Positions 23,464 through 24,414 of a DNA stretch of 24,414 nt are shown piece after piece. The DNA is taken from positions 1 through 24,414 of IMG/VR virus record IMGVR_UViG_3300032073_000238; one strand, 5' to 3'. The first letter of the stretch is position 1. Every line of letters begins with the position of its first letter. This stretch comes from a virus. Under the pieces are notes generated by a model. That model saw only the letters and a program-made list of their open reading frames with translations. It did not search any database and had not been told where the DNA came from. The translations under genes were made by a program, and so were the position numbers.

Positions 23464-23850
23464 ATGTATAAACACACTGTTTACATCATCACATATAGTT
23501 ATAAAGCCAGTTGAATGAGGAGCCTCGTTAATACCTCTGCATATCGCGCTAACCGCGTCTTTTGCCAAAGTTCCAGCAGTCACAGTTAAAGTAACGTCAT
23601 CGTAAGCAATCGCTCCAGCAGTTATAGCCGCTGTTTGAGCTGCTTTACCTTGAATATCATCACTTCCTTCATCAACAGTTGTTATTGCTGTTAGACCTGG
23701 TGTTGCAACTACTCTTTCTGATAAAGGCTTAGAGCTTGCAAACCTCATCATTACCGTATCGTTAGCTTCATGTGATATAGACAATAAATTGTCTAGTGGG
23801 TACAATGCCGCGTCATTATCGCCATCGTTAAAAAATAAGAATTTTTTCAT
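23422..23850 (-). CDS. Putative virion-associated protein, first of two tandem paralogs (142 aa)
   Basis: The family is not recognised. The protein is 142 residues, with no signal peptide or membrane segment, and is rich in Ala, Thr, Ser and Asp. It opens with MKKFLFFNDGDNDA and ends with GFITICDDVNSVF and SSIASCAITYAVA. It aligns without gaps over its full length to the next gene downstream (22966-23394), with more than half of the residues identical by eye. That points to tandem duplication followed by divergence. The even length, beta-prone composition and position in a late cluster fit a small structural or decoration protein, but this is inference. The start is the first ATG after a G-free A-rich leader, and no Shine-Dalgarno motif is present. 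Confidence 0.7.
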   Translation of the reverse strand: MKKFLFFNDGDNDAALYPLDNLLSISHEANDTVMMRFASSKPLSERVVATPGLTAITTVDEGSDDIQGKAAQTAAITAGAIAYDDVTLTVTAGTLAKDAVSAICRGINEAPHSTGFITICDDVNSVFIHSSIASCAITYAVA

Positions 23851-23918
23851 TTTTTGTTTTTTTTGTTAATTAATAATTTTTTTGTTTTAAGTTTAAGGTT
23901 TTGGGGTTATGGTTTAGG
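23851..23918 (-). other. G-free intergenic leader between groES and the 142-residue gene
   Basis: The whole 68-base gap contains no G on the transcribed (minus) strand. It is made of A-rich runs with C-rich blocks such as CCTAAACC and ACCCCAAAACC. It lacks a Shine-Dalgarno motif and I see no hairpin. An unstructured, A-rich leader of this kind would favour Bacteroidota-type initiation at the ATG at 23850. I see no clear promoter (TANNTTTG) in it. Confidence 0.4.
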
Positions 23919-24176
23919 TTAATCTACTAGAACAACGTCACCATCACGAATGACTCTATAAAGAGTATCTCTCCATGATATGTCGTGCCCAGCATGTTTA
24001 TCGTAATATATCGTGTCATTATCTTTTAAACCTTCTACAAGATTTCCACACGATATTATTTTTGCTTTTATATAACGGTTGTCTACATCAGTATCGTCCG
24101 TCATTATAAGACCAGCAACCTTTTTAGGTTCTGTCTTTATTCTGTCTACTATAATATATCTATTGATTGCTTTCAT
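23919..24176 (-). CDS. groES: Co-chaperonin GroES (chaperonin-10)
   Basis: This 85-residue protein has the GroES layout: an N-terminal strand (MKAINRYIIVDRIK), then a mobile-loop segment at residues 14-28 with the hydrophobic triplet LIM in the place of IVL of E. coli GroES. After it come the core strand AKIISCG, the turn LKDNDTIYYDKHAG and the closing LYRVIRDGDVVLV. It is slightly shorter than bacterial GroES (about 97 residues), which is common for phage co-chaperonins such as those related to T4 gp31. It should cap the GroEL chamber as a heptamer. Its ATG lies inside the end of groEL, so translation is probably coupled. The role in phage capsid or tail protein folding is inferred from T4-type phages, not shown here. 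Confidence 0.88.
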   Translation of the reverse strand: MKAINRYIIVDRIKTEPKKVAGLIMTDDTDVDNRYIKAKIISCGNLVEGLKDNDTIYYDKHAGHDISWRDTLYRVIRDGDVVLVD

Positions 24177-24414
24177 TTGTTCTCATATTTGAAATTACAC
24201 AATCTGCAGATATAATTGTTGATACTACGCTCACTGCATTTTTGAGCGCCGATTTTGTAACCAAAACCGGATCGATTATCCCGCTAACTATCATACTAAC
24301 GGGTTTGCCAGTTATAACGTTGATACCAGTACCTTCACTAAGATCTGTAGATGCTTTTAATCCAGCGTTATCTAATATAGTATGGAAAGGAGCGGTTATA
24401 GCTTTAAGCAGTAT
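24160..24414 (-). CDS. groEL: Chaperonin GroEL, C-terminal fragment (gene runs off the right edge)
   Basis: This is the 3' end (84 codons plus TAG) of a gene that begins beyond the window. The reading frame is open from the edge and ends with MRTNESNQ. The segment reading GIIDPVLVTKSALKNAVSVV matches the GroEL equatorial-domain signature (E. coli: GILDP followed by VTRSAL and AASVA), whose Asp helps bind ATP. An upstream segment, ITAPFHTILDNAG, matches the family's ALRAPLRQI..NAG region. The Gly-Met-rich tail typical of many bacterial GroELs is absent, and the protein ends in a short polar tail instead. By family, GroEL forms the double-ring ATP-driven folding chamber in the cytoplasm; phage copies are thought to fold virion proteins. 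The last 17 bases overlap groES, so the two are probably translated together. The order groEL then groES is the reverse of the usual bacterial operon. A different group I chaperonin paralog is the only realistic alternative. Confidence 0.88.
   Translation of the reverse strand: MLLKAITAPFHTILDNAGLKASTDLSEGTGINVITGKPVSMIVSGIIDPVLVTKSALKNAVSVVSTIISADCVISNMRTNESNQ

Noticed and set aside
1-24414. tRNA genes, CRISPR arrays, integrase, insertion sequences, or defence and anti-defence systems
   Set aside because: No cloverleaf-like sequence, regular spaced repeats, recombinase motifs or recognisable defence genes were seen. Reading by eye can miss small RNAs.

Overview
The window looks like part of a tailed double-stranded DNA phage genome, most likely a marine podovirus-type phage of a Bacteroidota (flavobacterium-like) host. 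All 23 genes I can support lie on the minus strand, so the gene order reads from the right edge (position 24414) to the left edge (position 1). The DNA is AT-rich and almost fully coding. Start codons are preceded by A/T-rich stretches without a Shine-Dalgarno motif, as in Bacteroidota and their phages. No tRNA, integrase, CRISPR array or insertion sequence is visible. No gap between genes exceeds about 75 bases.

Right part (24414 to about 20143): the C-terminal end of a phage GroEL is followed, with a 17-base overlap, by a GroES. Next come two tandem paralogous 142-residue proteins, a winged-helix-like protein with a TTG start, a 31-residue basic Cys-rich peptide that is easily missed, and two small holin-like membrane proteins. 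Two beta-rich putative virion proteins and two small proteins complete this part.

Middle (about 19941 to 11760): a 200-residue protein that reads as two GroES-like folds in tandem sits just before the packaging and capsid genes. These are a possible small terminase, the large terminase, the portal, an acidic scaffold and the major capsid protein. A rho-independent terminator follows the capsid gene.

Left part (11759 to 1): an unrecognised 299-residue protein and a 255-residue connector or tail-tube-like protein come first, with a strong mRNA hairpin between them. Then come a P22 gp4-like adaptor carrying inserted beta modules, a giant 2386-residue P22 gp10-like stabilisation (tail muzzle) protein and the first 498 codons of another tail or fibre protein.

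The genes together cover DNA packaging, capsid assembly, the connector and short tail, part of the lysis functions, and chaperonins that probably help fold virion proteins. The most unusual points are the tandem GroES-like protein beside a groEL-groES pair in reversed order, the hidden 31-residue Cys-rich gene in the lysis cassette, the very enlarged gp10-like protein with carbohydrate-binding-like insertions, and a beta module that recurs in several virion proteins. Long-range affinity to crAss-like or related Bacteroidota podoviruses is plausible from module content, but it cannot be proven from reading alone.
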